Shown one piece after another: positions 43,805 through 58,122 of a stretch of 64,000 nt of DNA. The notes beneath the pieces were generated by a model, which was not told where the DNA came from, searched no databases, and worked only from the letters and a program-made list of their open reading frames with translations. Position numbers and translations under genes: made by a program. How positions within the stretch are numbered: position 1 is the stretch's first letter; the number at the start of each line of letters is the position of its first letter. The stretch is taken from contig JBAIZL010000008.1 of assembly GCA_036971475.1 (NCBI GenBank), forward strand, positions 9,358,263 to 9,422,262, written 5' to 3'. Source of the stretch: Prosapia bicincta. Lineage: Eukaryota > Arthropoda > Insecta > Hemiptera > Cercopidae.

Positions 43805-46800
43805 AAGAATGTGAGCTAATAGAAAGAATTGAAAAAATAAATGTTCAATTATAAATGATTGAATTTTAGGTAACTACACTCGTCAATACGAAAGGGCCTT
43901 CAAAAAAGAAAAAGGGCCGTTCTAAGCGAGCACATGTGTTAGTAGCAGCTGTTGAAAAAGCAACAGAAAATTTTATTGAAAAGGGTGAAATGATCGCATA
44001 TGAGAATCCAGATATTAAACAAGAAATGCTTTCAGCCGTAGAAGAAGTACGAAAAACTGGTAAGATATAACTATAGTACATGAAGCAATAATAATGTAAC
44101 TATTATATGGTATAATTGATAACAAAATTGAAGCACTTAATGCGTAAACAGAAAAGTTTTTAGAACCCTTATTAATCTAAATAAATTTAATAACAAAGTA
44201 TCATATCTTTTGACATTTTACAAATTAAGCAGCTAATAGATTATAATTTGTTTGATCTTATGATAACTATTACTAAACAAAATTGACTATGTCATTTATT
44301 AAACTTTTTGGCTTTTTTTTAAAAAAAACCATTGTCTATTATCTTCTATCAGAAATACTGTGTAGTTTCCCACTCATAGTAAGTTTGTTCTAATTTATCC
44401 TATAAATTTTAAAATTCTATATAAATGTTAGTAAAATCACACTTTTACTAAATAGTTGATGAATTGTGCCTGTAACCTAGACCAAATTCATATACAGCAT
44501 TGTTTATTAAGTTGTTTAACTCTCATCCAATTAAGATCAATAAAACCATTTAAAATTACAAGTTTTGATACAAAAAAGCTTATTATTAGATACAAATGCA
44601 TTGTTTTGAATAAGAATAAAAACATATTACAATCATATTTTTCATTCTTTTTTAAAATTAAAATTTTTACTCTGCTCATGTGAATTATCTATCTATCCTT
44701 ATTCCCAATATCAGTAGAGATTTATGTCCATTCCTTATACCTGCCTATAACCTACAATACCCTATCTTGTCGGACGATGATAAGCCACATGGGCTTATAG
44801 CTTTAAAACATAAAAGAAAAAAACTTGTTAATTAAAGTTAATATTTGTCAAAGGTGAAGCAATGAGTATTGCTGCACGAGAATTTGCTGATGACCCATGT
44901 TCTTCTTTAAAACGAGGAAATATGGTTCGTGCTGCTCGAAATTTACTGTCAGCTGTTACTCGCCTTCTTATTCTTGCTGACATGGTTGATGTTCATCTTT
45001 TACTTAAGTCTCTTAGAGTGGTAAGTCTCTGCATTTTATATTTTGTTTGTTATAATTTAAACAAAATAATATTGATTTATAAATCATTCAATTTAATTAA
45101 TTCTACTACTTAAAGGTTTTATTATTTTTAAATAAATAAATCTTAATTAGAACAAATTTAATACATGTTTATTATAAAATATAAAAATATATTTTATTAG
45201 GTTGAAGATGATTTGGAAAAAGTAAAGAATGCTAGCAGCCAAGGTGAACTCTTAGATAATATCAAGGCTTTTGGAAGAAATGCAAGTGAGCTTATGACAC
45301 AAGCTGCAAAAAGACAACAAGAATTAAAAGATCCTCAACTGCGAGATGATTTAGCAGCAGCACGTGCGGTTTTAAAAAAACATTCCACAATGTTGCTTAC
45401 GGCTTCAAAGGTACATATTCTCTGTTTATTGGAGATATCTTGATTGTTAACATTTTATTTTCTTATAACAAAGTTATTTGTGACAGATAATTTTACATTT
45501 CTGTTTTTGAAATTATTGCAGATAATTTTACATTTCTGTTTTTGAAATTATTGAACAAAAATTAATTAGTATTTTTATTTACTAACAAATAATTTTATTT
45601 TTCGATGACCATACAAAATATCAAATAACAGATTAAAACAAAGCACAATATACTTCTTATAATCATCCGATATATAATATGATTAGGAAAGTAAAACTAT
45701 ATATAAATGAAAGCTACATTTTTAGAATGTTTACACCCTTAACAAACAAAAAACTTTATTAATTCATTGAATATTCCTCATATGTATTATTTGAGAAACA
45801 TACATAATATTATGTATATATATATTACAACAAAATATGAGGGAGAGTGAACTCTGTATCAAGGTGATAATATTGTAATATAAAATAATATAAGCTTAAG
45901 AAATTGAAGAATTACGCTGTAAACTTAACTTAAACTATAATTTTATTGCAATAGTTTAATAAGAATAAAATGACAGGTAGAATATGTAGGTTCAATAAAG
46001 GATTGGGCATGAGAAAGTAAGACTAAAGTGTACTTTTTAGTTAAAGTAATTTTTATGTTTAGCTGTTAGTAATTTATAAACAATATAAAAACATGCAAAT
46101 TGGTAGTAAACTGATTTTTATAAAATCCAGGTTTGAAATTTTTAAATGCAAATACACAAACCAGCTACTAATCCTGCACCTGCAGGATTTTACTTTTAGT
46201 CGTGCCAAATTTTTTTAAATGCCAGATTTCCAGCATGCAAACAATGTGTTCTTTGGTTGTGTTAAACAAATCTGCAAATTAATGGCTTAGCTTATGTTCT
46301 TTACCTATAAAATGGCTATTGGGTCATGAACTATTTATATAAATTTTTATTTATAAATTATGAAATTCGGACAATAGGATGCGGGATTAACAGATGTTTT
46401 CTGTGTAAAGGAATGAACCAACTGAATTAAAATGAAATGTATTTCTTTGTAACTACAGTTAAATAACTTGCTGAACTGAAGCTATAATTGTAAAAAAATA
46501 ATCAGGGAAGAAAATAAACTTTGAGAAAAAAAACCTGTGTATGGCAAATAAAATCATGAACTTGTAAACTTTATAGAAACAGTAAAAATAAAGTATTATT
46601 GATAGGCAGTTGTTAGCAATTTAATCATAATGCTATCTGATACATTGTGTTTTATTGATATAAAACACACCAGGTACTTTGGAATTTGTATTGGTAGAAA
46701 ATAGTTATATCTGCTTTTTGTTATTTGCTTAGCAGTAAATATAATCTAGGTTTTAACCTGAATGACAAACAAGAGTTTCATCTTATCAGCTATCCTTTGA

Positions 46801-49800
46801 TTATGGGTAAGTTAAATTATATTAGCTTCTTATTGATGTTCATCAAGTTAAGAAGTAGTTTACAATTTTGTTGAACATGTTTGGGTGCTACATATACAAG
46901 TAAAATTGTATTAAAGGTTAAATATGTTTATATAATTCATGTATTTAAACAGGAATTTATTTGAGTACTCATTAATATTTCTTGTAGGTTTATGTTCGAC
47001 ATCCAGAATTGGCTGCAGCCAAAGCTAATAGAGATTATGTTTTCAAACAAGTGTGCGAAGCTGTGAACACAATCAGTGATGTTGCTCAAGGAAAAGGCCC
47101 TGGAGTGCCACAGAATCCTTATGAAGGTCCAGGAGAATTAGCTGCTGCTCTGGATGATTTTGATGTTAGTTGAAATTGAGGTTTTTTATCTCAGATATCC
47201 TTTAATTGAATATTATACATTAATATAATTTTTGCATTTAATAATTAACTTTAAGTAAACGTTTTTTTTTATTTAGGAGAGAATGGTTATGGATCCTCTC
47301 GCCTATAATGAAGTCAGAACTCGGCCATCATTAGAAGAGCGTTTAGAAAGCATAATAAGTGGTGCAGCTCTTATGGCAGATTCATCTTGTACAAGAGATG
47401 AACGCAGAGAACGTATTGTGGCTGAGTGTAATGCAGTCCGGCAAGCTCTTCAAGATCTACTTTCTGAATATATGTCAAATGTAAGAAATAATATTTTAAT
47501 AATTTGTCATATAAAGTAAACATTTCTTAGTTCATATAGGGTAGCACACACAGAAGGATGTGTAAAAACGTTCTCTGAAAGGTTTTTTAAGGAAGCAAAT
47601 GTTTGCTGGAGGATTATTTGTTTTGTTCACTGAAATTTGTTGTCCGATGGTATCACTGGTAGAAAAGACATCAAGCCACCTAATATCCACTTGCATTCGG
47701 GTGCTTGGATGAGGGATCAGTATCTGCCAAAAAAAAAAGTGTAGGTTGTTTTGTACAATTTTTTTCAGCATTTCCTAAAGAAATATTCTGAAACCTATAA
47801 AATATTGAATATGATTGTATGAAAAAGATGGCAGTATTGAGTACTAAGTTTATAAACCTCATACAAAACAACAATCAGCAGAGTGTGAGATAATAGAAGG
47901 AATTTAAAAATAATGATAAAGTCAGAACCTTTTGGCCCTGTTTCAAGTATGTATGTGTAAACATCTTCCCTGATTACAAACTAATTACTGCAAAGATTGT
48001 ACAACTGGATGGTGCATTAAGACTACTATTAGACAAACTAAAGCATTTAGAACTCTTGATGAAGTGTTTAATGAAGTTAAGGATAAAGAAGGTTTAAAGG
48101 AATTGTATTTATTAGGAGTACCAATGGTGCATTATGTCAAGATCTTTACTAGGGTCTTCAAGACAGGGTTCTTATCTGATATTGTCATCAATGAAAGGTA
48201 AAAACAATAAAGTTGAAAACATTATTAATACAAAAAATGTTAAAAAAAGAAAGCATTACAAAAAAGGAAAATTGTTGAGTTTCTCATCTTGCTCCTTGGT
48301 TTGGAATAAAAAAATCATTGCTGTACTATCTTAAATATAGAGATGCAATCAAAATAATTTAAAAATAGGATGAGGTTTTACTATACAATGATTAAGGACT
48401 ATTGAAGAAGTGATTAAATTACTGATAATAAACAGACGCTGAAAACATGTTCTTGATAGTATGGCTTATGAAAAATGAGGCTATGGAAAGATCCTGGAAC
48501 AGTTTTTTTTGGAAACAGTTTTTATCCTGACTCTTCCCTTAACAACTGCATCTCTTAAATAATAAATACTAATTTAATATTGTTTACATCAATCAAACAT
48601 TATAGTGCAATGAAACTTGACATTGATTCACTAGTTTGTTGTGAAATAAAGTAGTGTGTATCCCTACATTGATTCACTAGTTTGTTGTGAAATAAAGTAG
48701 TGTGTATCCCTACATTGATTCACTAGTTTGTTGTGAAATAAAGTAGTGTGTATCCCTACTTAAAAGACATCTTTGAACCGACCAACACCCATAAATATCA
48801 GTATTGTGATACTTGTTTCTGTCTATGATTTACTAGTGCAAAAGCGAAAAATAGGGAATATAGAACATATGAAGATGTAAGTGATAATCTTTTATAATTG
48901 TTTACTGTATGTTTGATTTGCAATAAAACCATGGCTGTTTTCAAAGAATATTTGATTAAATGTCATTATGAAACAAAACATTTTCAAAATTATTCGAAAT
49001 ATACAGGACGTTTGTTCATAGAAATATTTGAAACTCTAAAGTATGGATTGGAATTGCAGCAATCTTTGATAAAGAAAGAAAAGACTGAAGAAGAGGTAGA
49101 AGCTTGTGACAACTTTGGTGTGATTCTTAAAATTGTAAAACATGGGAAACTATTAACGTATTCATAAGTTAATTTATTTTAAACTGTCATTTGGCAACAA
49201 ATACTGTGATTCAGAAAAGTACGACTCCGCAGAAAATGGTGGTGGTTCAAAACCATAGTTTTAAGTTGTATTATTCATCAATCGTACTTCTGAGGACAAT
49301 GTTTAGGTATGCTTTAATTAGTAAAACCAGTCATATCAATTGTTAATTTTATCAGATCTACCGGACTGAATCACTGACAATTCTATGAGTTTATTGGAGA
49401 AATTGGAAAAAGTGAGTTACCATATCATACTACCATACAGTGGCTTAATTGTTAAAAGGTCCTTAAACAATTTTTTGAACTTCAAGCAGAGTAATTTTTT
49501 GAATAAAAAGGATTCCCTTGTACCAAACTTTAAAAAACAGAAGAGCTATGAAAGATAGTATTCTATGTCTATTTGACAAAACATTTGAATGAAATGAATG
49601 TACAAGGAAAAACTATCTTCTCCTTGAATGTATACACTAATGTTAAATTGTTCTAGCCAAAAGTAATAATGTTTCAATCAAAATTACATTAAAAAAAGTT
49701 TCACATTTTAAAATATGTGAAATATTCAGCCACACTATTGATCTGAGTTTCTATTGGTTCTGCAATTTAAGTTTTTTTACTTGCTTCTCAGACTTTGGTG

Positions 49801-52800
49801 TCATTAGGGAAGAAATAAGATTTTTCAAAATCCTTTTGATACTGTCATTGAAACAAAAACACTTAAAAGTCAAATGGAAATTATTGATTTACAGTGATAT
49901 AATTAATAATCAATACTTGGCTTTGTTGGAATTTTATAAGAATTTTCCTCTGTTACAGTTTTATAATGTATATAAATTTACTTTTAGGATGTTTTCTGTT
50001 TTTTGTACTACTTACTTCTGTGAAAAAAACATTCTCCAAAACGAAGTACTCAATGTTGAATGTTTATGTATCTAAGTTAACTGATAAGCATCTTAAATCT
50101 CTTAATAATTGGTACAAATAAAGTTGATCCTCAACTGTAAACTATTGTCAGTTGAAAAAGACAATTACGTAAATGACAGTATATTTTACAAGTTGACATT
50201 GTACCGTGGTAACAGTTTTTAGGAATCACATTTATACTAGTTTATGACTATCCTAACTTTAGTTTATTTTGTAAATTTGTCAAAACTTACTGAGGCAGAA
50301 CGTTTTCGATCGCTCCGTAGTGATTTTCATCAGTGTCTAAATTTTTCTCTTGGAGTTGTTGTTAGGTTAAGTGTTGAGGGTTTTAAAAGGCTGGTTTTCA
50401 ATAGTGTCAAAGAGTATGTGTGATTTGTATTGGGTTTGTTGGTTTAATATGTTTGTATTTTGTGTTTTTATGTGTTTGTAAAATTCATATTGTTCAAACC
50501 GTGACGGCTTTACCTAACAACAACACCAAGCAGAAAATTTAGATACTGATGAAGATCCCCACGAAGCGATCGAAAATGTTCTGTCTCAGTAGTTTCTACA
50601 AATTTACTAAAATTAAAGTTAGGATAGTCATAAACTAATGTAAAAGTGATTAATTAAGTTTCTGTGGACGTATGGATTACAAAATTCAAGAGAATTATTT
50701 ATATATTTGTTTGTTAAGTTTAAGTTAAACTTCATGAATATTAAATTGATCAATAAACTTTACTTAAGTAATTAAAATTGAGTTATCGCTGCATTTTTTT
50801 CCGATTTATCACAGCCAAATTGTTAACACTGGCAGGGCAGATTTAGGCTGCGGGTAATAGTTTGGAGGCCTCTGTTCTAATTCATACATTTTATGTTGTA
50901 GTATATAAATACATTTTTTATTGGAGATTTTAATAAGTTTCTATTAAAGTTTTGCTTTGAAGTAGCTATTTTCAAATTCAGTTTAATGATTTGATTGAAA
51001 TCTTGTTTTACCAGGTTAATTTACCATGTATTAATTTTTTGAACTGTAGTAGATGGTTTAGTAACTGGTTTATTAGTATTTTTTTAAAATCAGACAGATA
51101 TTGATATTTGTTTAGTGGCTGGATTATTAATTTTTTTAAAGAGACTGATATTGATATTGTGGTGTTTGTGTTTTCAAAGCAATTACAATTGCAGAGAACT
51201 GGAAAAAGGGTACAGTAACTGTATGTTTTTGTTTGTTGTACACATTGCACACACACACTATCTGATCCTCTTTTGTTATTATTTCTTTTAATAATTTGTA
51301 TCTCCATGTGTTTAAGCATTTAAAGCATGTGCATGCATAAACAGTAATACCAAAAGATTCTCCCTACTAATAATAATTTTTTGATTAGACTTTATGAAAT
51401 AATAAATCATAAAAACTAACATTGTAAACTTACACCATATTCTTGGAATAAACGTCAGTATAGAATTAATCGAGCCGGTAAACCTAATCGGGAACATTTT
51501 TTAACAATATTATTATTTTTCTGATAGTTTAATTATTGAGTATGTATTTTTGTATTTTCTTTTTTGTATCTTGTATTAAAAATTTAACACAAAATTGTAA
51601 AAATGGTTTTAAAATTTGGTCAGATATAGCAAACAAAGTGACTATGTCTTTCCAATATTGTACTGTTTTGTTACTGTGCTTTTCACATGCTGTTTACATT
51701 CAGCATTTGTTAACTATTTATTTTTGAATGAATATTAATGAATCACTTCTATTTTAGTCGTTTCCCTTATGAATCATTTTCAAAAGTTATTCGTTACTGA
51801 TTTTCTGCAACTAATGATGCAAATAGAATTCTTTTGATTACAATATTTTTTTAAAATACTAAATCAAGTAAATATAAATTTTATATTTAGGAAATAGTAT
51901 ATTTTAATTGGATTGACAGTTTTTCCTTTTTATTCAAGTTATTATTATTATTATTATTATGTATTATATTTTTAGTCATGTATAAACCTGAAATGTGAAG
52001 TTATAGGTGTCTGATGTATTTTACATTTTTGTCTGGAAATATTGAATTAGCTTCATTGATAAAAATCTGAGCTATTATTTTTTTTAATAACTGCTAATTT
52101 GGCACGTTGTTTATAATGTAAATTTGTTTCTTATTGTAATGCATAACATTATATTTTGGGTCTGTTAATAAGTATTATTCTATGATTCCCTCATTATATG
52201 TGTTTAGCTTTTAAAATAATGTAGTCATCTCCTGTGAGTTAATTTAGTTTGTCAGTGACAAAATCACAAACATTTTTCATGTTTTTTTGTTTCTAAATCA
52301 TGGAGACGACAGTTTTAGAAAATTAAGGTGGTTTTGCTAAAACTAAATAAAAACAAAAGATATCAATGCAAAACTTTATTTTCAGATTGTAAGTACCTTA
52401 ATCTATTTTTCAATATAAGCAGCATACATGTCAAGGCATTTGTATCTTGTAACCAATTGTTTGATGCCGTTGCACTCTACCAATGATCGAACCTATGATT
52501 ACACCTCTTCTTTGAAGTCTTTATCACTGTATAACTGAATCCGCCCCAAAATGTCTTTTTAGAAATGAGTCAAAGTTACAGCCAAAAGGCTGGTCAAAAA
52601 TTTCCTACTTAAGTCTTTGACGTTCTTCCTGTGTTCTTGCACTTATATGACGACAAAAAATTTCTTGGATCAAAATCACCTTTAATGACAGCAATCTGTG
52701 TCATTTGATTTGGTTAGAGTTTCTTTGCTGTTGTAGAGTTTCAATGTATTGAAACAATTATGAGTATATTGTTTCTCCTCTTAGCATAAACTCTACATGG

Positions 52801-55800
52801 ATTAAACCTTTATGGTACTAAAAAAACTTCTGCTATTACTTTTCTAGTGTTGGATTTGGTTTCCCTTTCTTGGGTTTTGAGGGGGTGCGTGATGTCATTC
52901 CATAGATTTCATCTAGCGTTTATTTTTCAACACCTCATGCACATAATCCGTGCACATTTTCTTGTAACTAAGATGCTCTGTCACAAATTCATGTAATAGA
53001 AACTTTTAAGGAAAAGATATGAGTAATATGCTTAAAGTGAAATGCCAGTTTCTTTGAATCATTTTTTCAACATTTTCTTTCAAATCATCTGTAATTAGCA
53101 ATGGTTTCTTCTCCGGTCTTCGTCTTAGATGTTTGTTCTTCCTTAGTTTAAAATGATGCACAGTTATGTTTACATAGAACATCATATACCGCATAGAGGA
53201 CTCGTTCATTGTATTTATCCCCATCGAATTGTTTAATTTGCTTATAAATATTGATAGGACAAACATTTTGTGCATCCTAAAATAGAATGTCACTATGAAC
53301 TTCACATCCAGCAAGGTTTTCTATTGGCTCCACCATTTTTCAGTATTGACAGAACACAACCATGAACAAAACCACAACAAAACTTTACTCACGCTGAGGC
53401 AGAAGGCTGTACTAGCTGCCACGGATTCTGTTGCAGTGGTGGGGGATAAGAGCAGTGATATGCAAATGTTTTTTATTTTGTGGATGACCCTCGTTATTGG
53501 TGGTTGTAGATAAACTGTTGTTCATTATATTGCTACATTATTTATTATTTAAGTTACATTCAACATACCTCTTTCCCCACATTTTCTGCTTATTAACATG
53601 TTTTAAAACTGTTCCTTCACTGCGAATCAATGTTTTACTTTTGCTGTTTTTAATTATTGTTCATGTAATCACATTCTATTATTTGTAATAATCATACATG
53701 ACCGTTTGCATGAAATATTACTTCACTCATGGTTTTGTAAAAAATCTACACATGATATATCTGTTGCTGCTGAATGCTTTTTGATAAACAGTTGCACTTT
53801 AAAAAACATTTAGATTTTAGATGTTTTTAGTGATTTAGACTGGTAGTTCTTATATAATATCTCCGCAAACCATAGAATTACAAGTGATTGGTTCAGCAAA
53901 TTTATTTACATTGGAAAAGTAGAAAACCACTATAAAAAATATAACAATGTTAAAAAATGGAAACAGGTAGAAAAAATTAACAGTGTATATAGATAAATAC
54001 TAAAAGGATAAGATTTATCCTGACAGTTGGGTATTTTGACCTTGGCTGTTTATAAATTTCTATAATTTGTCACCCTACAGTTACATATGGGCTGAAATAT
54101 CAACTTTCTGCTACACAGACAGAAAAGTAGTAAAGTGAGACACCTAATATACTACTAAACAATTCAGATTTCTGTAGAAAACAGCTATTACGAATTGTTT
54201 TTTTTATAGTTGTTTACCTTGTAACATTTTTCTTCGGTGTTAAAACTACTGGGGCAATCTTTCAGTTTTGGCAATTTGTGTAAAGACGTTTGGCAGTTTA
54301 GTCATTACCAAATTTTTTGTCATTAACTGATATAGAATATTTTTTACCATTTAAAATCATAGGTAAATATCTCTTTTAATTTAAAAGTACAGTATAACTA
54401 GTAATGTATATACTAGGTGTTCAAAATGTTTAATAAATATCAAAATATTGTTGCTGTTCATGACAAGCTCTTTGTTAATTACTTTTTACACTTTTGATAT
54501 TACTTGCGACCAGTAATTTCGCAAGTGAAGTGTAAGTTAACAAAAAGTTTGGTAGCAAGTAATATCAAAAGTGTAATAAGTGTTTAATAAACACACTAAA
54601 AATAACAATATGTTTCATACAGATTGTATCCTTTGTCAGTTAGAGAAAGAACTAAAGTGAGCCACAGATGTATATAGAAGTATAAGGCTCCGGATGTCAC
54701 AGGTGCACAGATATATATAGTTTACAAAAATATATTTGCGTGTTTTAACTTATAGATATTGATGGTTGTATCTTGAGTGTTTATTTAAAACATTTATTTA
54801 AAGTCTAATGAAAGGTGAATAGAGTTACTTGATGTTGAAGTTAAGGTGAAGGTGAATGGATTTATCTGTTAGTGAGGTTAGGGGGTTCTCTAGATTATGT
54901 GTACTCTCGAAAAATTCCCCAGTCTTCTCAGTCTGAAAGGTTGCAATTAAAGGATTATTTAATTACCTGCACGTGCCACCGGTGCGGCTGCCACCACCTT
55001 TATCCCCACCACAAGCTCAGAATTCTGACAGGGCCTATTCTAGCCAAACTAGGATACTGTGCAATGACCCGCCAAAATCTGCCAGAGAACTGGTCACTGG
55101 ACTTTATTATAAAAAACCTAACTTGCTGAAATTTAACCCTTTGGGTACGTATTTCCCGGGGGAATGAGTTCTTTGAAGGCATCTTTTTGGCGAAATGACC
55201 CTTTGGTTTTAGGAGTGTGTAAGAAATCTGTTTTAAATAAAAACACTATTGTTTTGTTGGCAAGTTAGTAAAAATTACATTTTTATTTTACCCTTAATTT
55301 TGAAATTACAGCACATTTTGCAATTTTCTTATTTTAACTAGCTCTTTAAAATATTAACAATTCATTTCTGTTTAGTATTACTTTATCTCTTGTTTTTTAT
55401 TCTAAAATATACACATTACAATGTCAGTGGTAACTCTTTACTCAGTTAACCCTTTCTTTTACCCCTTCTATACAAAATTTGAGTAAACTTCTTACTGAAT
55501 TTATATTAACACCAAAAGTTATAAGAAAAACAATTTTTAGTTATATTAACTGAAAAGTGTAATTTAATTATGTTTATTTAACCCTTCAATATTCAAGATC
55601 AAATTTGTTTAATTTTTTTAAAAATAAAACTGTCCTTATCTTTGACAATACCTTTTTCAAACCCTTTGAAATAAACAATCCTTTTATGTGATTTTGCAAA
55701 TCTTGAACATTTGATTTTAAACTCTTGTACATAAAATTAGACAATGGAACTTTTAAAACTTGACTTCATCAACAAATAACTTTAACCCTTTTAATTTAAA

Positions 55801-58081
55801 AACTGATCCTTTGAATAACATAAGTTATATCAATATACAATTTTATCCCATTTAACAAAACATTAAACTTTTTGAAAAACATAACTTATATCAACCAACA
55901 ATTTTTTATACTTCTATAACTAATTAAACAAACATATTACATCTTAACTTGAAATTCTTAGCCTAACAATTGATTTACTAGACCCATAAAATCTTTGCTG
56001 AATATTTATTTTTTATTTTTATTGTCTACTTTAAATCAAAGAAATTGTTTCACATTTTAGTTTTGTCCCTTTTTTTCACAACCCTTTTATTTTAATTCCA
56101 AATAATTTTGTAAACCTTAAACCCCTTTATATTTTAATTACATCTGCTTTATAAATGTTAATTAATTTTTCATTAATTAATTTTAATTTAGTCCCATTAA
56201 TTAATTTTAACCCCTTCTCATTAAATAATTTTAATTGTTTATTATTAATTAATTTTAATTAATTCTCATTAATTAACTTTAACTCTTTCTCATTTAATAA
56301 TTTTACTTGATTATCATTAAATAATTTTAAATATTTAACGTTGGTCTAAAATACTAAAAAAAGAAACCTCTTCTGTTGAATCCTCTGTCTTATTTGACTT
56401 CTTTTGCACAAAACTCATAAAAACATTTCTTAACACCTGGTTACATTTTATTCATTTATCGCTAATTTTTTATATTTAAAAAGCCTTTAATTTCTAACAT
56501 TTATTTAATTAATGAGTTTCCAAAACAATTTATAACTTTCTCTATTAAAAAAAAAATTTCCAATTTACTAACAATTTAATTCTATTTCATATTTATAAAC
56601 TTGTTTGGAGGACTCCTCCATTTTGTAGTGGGAATTTCCCCCACTAACCACTACCCCCTCTAGTTCATGAATTAAACAAAGCCATTGTTTGAAATTCTTT
56701 AACTACAAAAGAAATTTTATTTGATATTGAATTATTTAAAATGTTAACTTTCCCCAAAAATTGTTCCATATAAAATTTTAATTAAATGAAAACGAGAGAA
56801 ATTAACCTGACCTTTATCGCAGGGTCACTCCAAAATCCTGGTAGATTTCCTTTTTCTCCCTCGAGATCGTTTGTTTCTAGGTTGGCCATCTTGGTATGCT
56901 ATGTCACCGATCTTGACTGTTGGCATGCCTGCTGCGATGCCGTGATAGAATTTTAATATCCCGATTTTGAAACTTATAAAATTTTGCTCTCGCTCTATCA
57001 GTTCTTAAGTTCTTATTGTTCAATTATTTATTTTTCACTGTTCATATATAAAAGGTTTATTTAAAAATTGACATTTAATTAAATTTGGATCTCTTCACTG
57101 TTCACTATTTTATATAAATTTTGAAGCACTGTTCTTTATAAATTACTTTACTGACTCTAATAATTTTTCATATTGTTCACCTCTAACTCACACAAACGTC
57201 TTAAGAACACCGCCACATAGACGTTAAACTTTGGAGACCACTTTTGGAGAAGTTACCTCCTCCAAAAGGGTTCCAAACCACATGCGACTACATTTTAGCG
57301 ATGACCAGTCTCGCGCTTAGCACGTCATTTGCATCGCCGTCATTTACATATCACAAACTGAAACAAAAGCTTGTGACCTAGAGCGACCAAACCGATGTCC
57401 TCCCTCTTTGAAGTCCCGAATAACTCTACTTCTTTTAACCCCCGCTGGGCTTTCTCGTTCCCTAGAGACGTATCGTACCAGGTTTTGTCAACCAATGGGG
57501 TGGCTTCTAAGATCTGCGTCACGACATCATGCGACTTTTTCCTCCGCTGGGCTTCTGGTTTCGCACACAAAGCAGGCTCACTCCAAAATGATCAAAATAT
57601 TGTATGTAACTCTTCTATTTGGCGTTTTCACGAATTTTGGTACAGGGCATCTCCTTTCCCTCTTGACAAGCCGCGTCTTCTCGAATGTCGATGGTGATTG
57701 TAAAAGTATTTTGAGTTTTCTCTCCTTTCCATGTAATTTACTTGTATTTTAAAATATACAAAACCCCTTATCCCTTCTAATGGCTTTGCTTTCACATTTT
57801 TACTTTACGAAATTTTAATATTATTGCGACGGTATTTGCTAATTCCAATCCTACCCGTTGCAGTACACACGAATAATTACTCTCTTCTCAGTCTGAAAGG
57901 TTGCAATTGGAGGGAAGCTTTAATTACATTCGTGATATAACAGTCTTCGAAAGACATGATGTGACTAGCAGCTTGTGAGCTTCTTTTTTGGCAAAAAACC
58001 AAATATCGTTATCATCAACCCTTTTGAGCTGGGCAAAATCATGTTTGTGGGCATAATTCTTATTTTTAGACATTGTGGTTA

Positions 58082-58122
<41 letters not shown>

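Noticed and set aside
47900..48335. Coding-like text (TIRQTKAFRTLDEVFNEVKD) in the intron after exon 6
   Set aside because: Could not be assigned to any element or host protein, and the frame is short and lacks splice sites.
57340..57752. Overlapping open frames on both strands in the GC-richer block
   Set aside because: No domain or splice context. The openness is explained by composition; kept only as part of the unidentified 2.9-kb unit.
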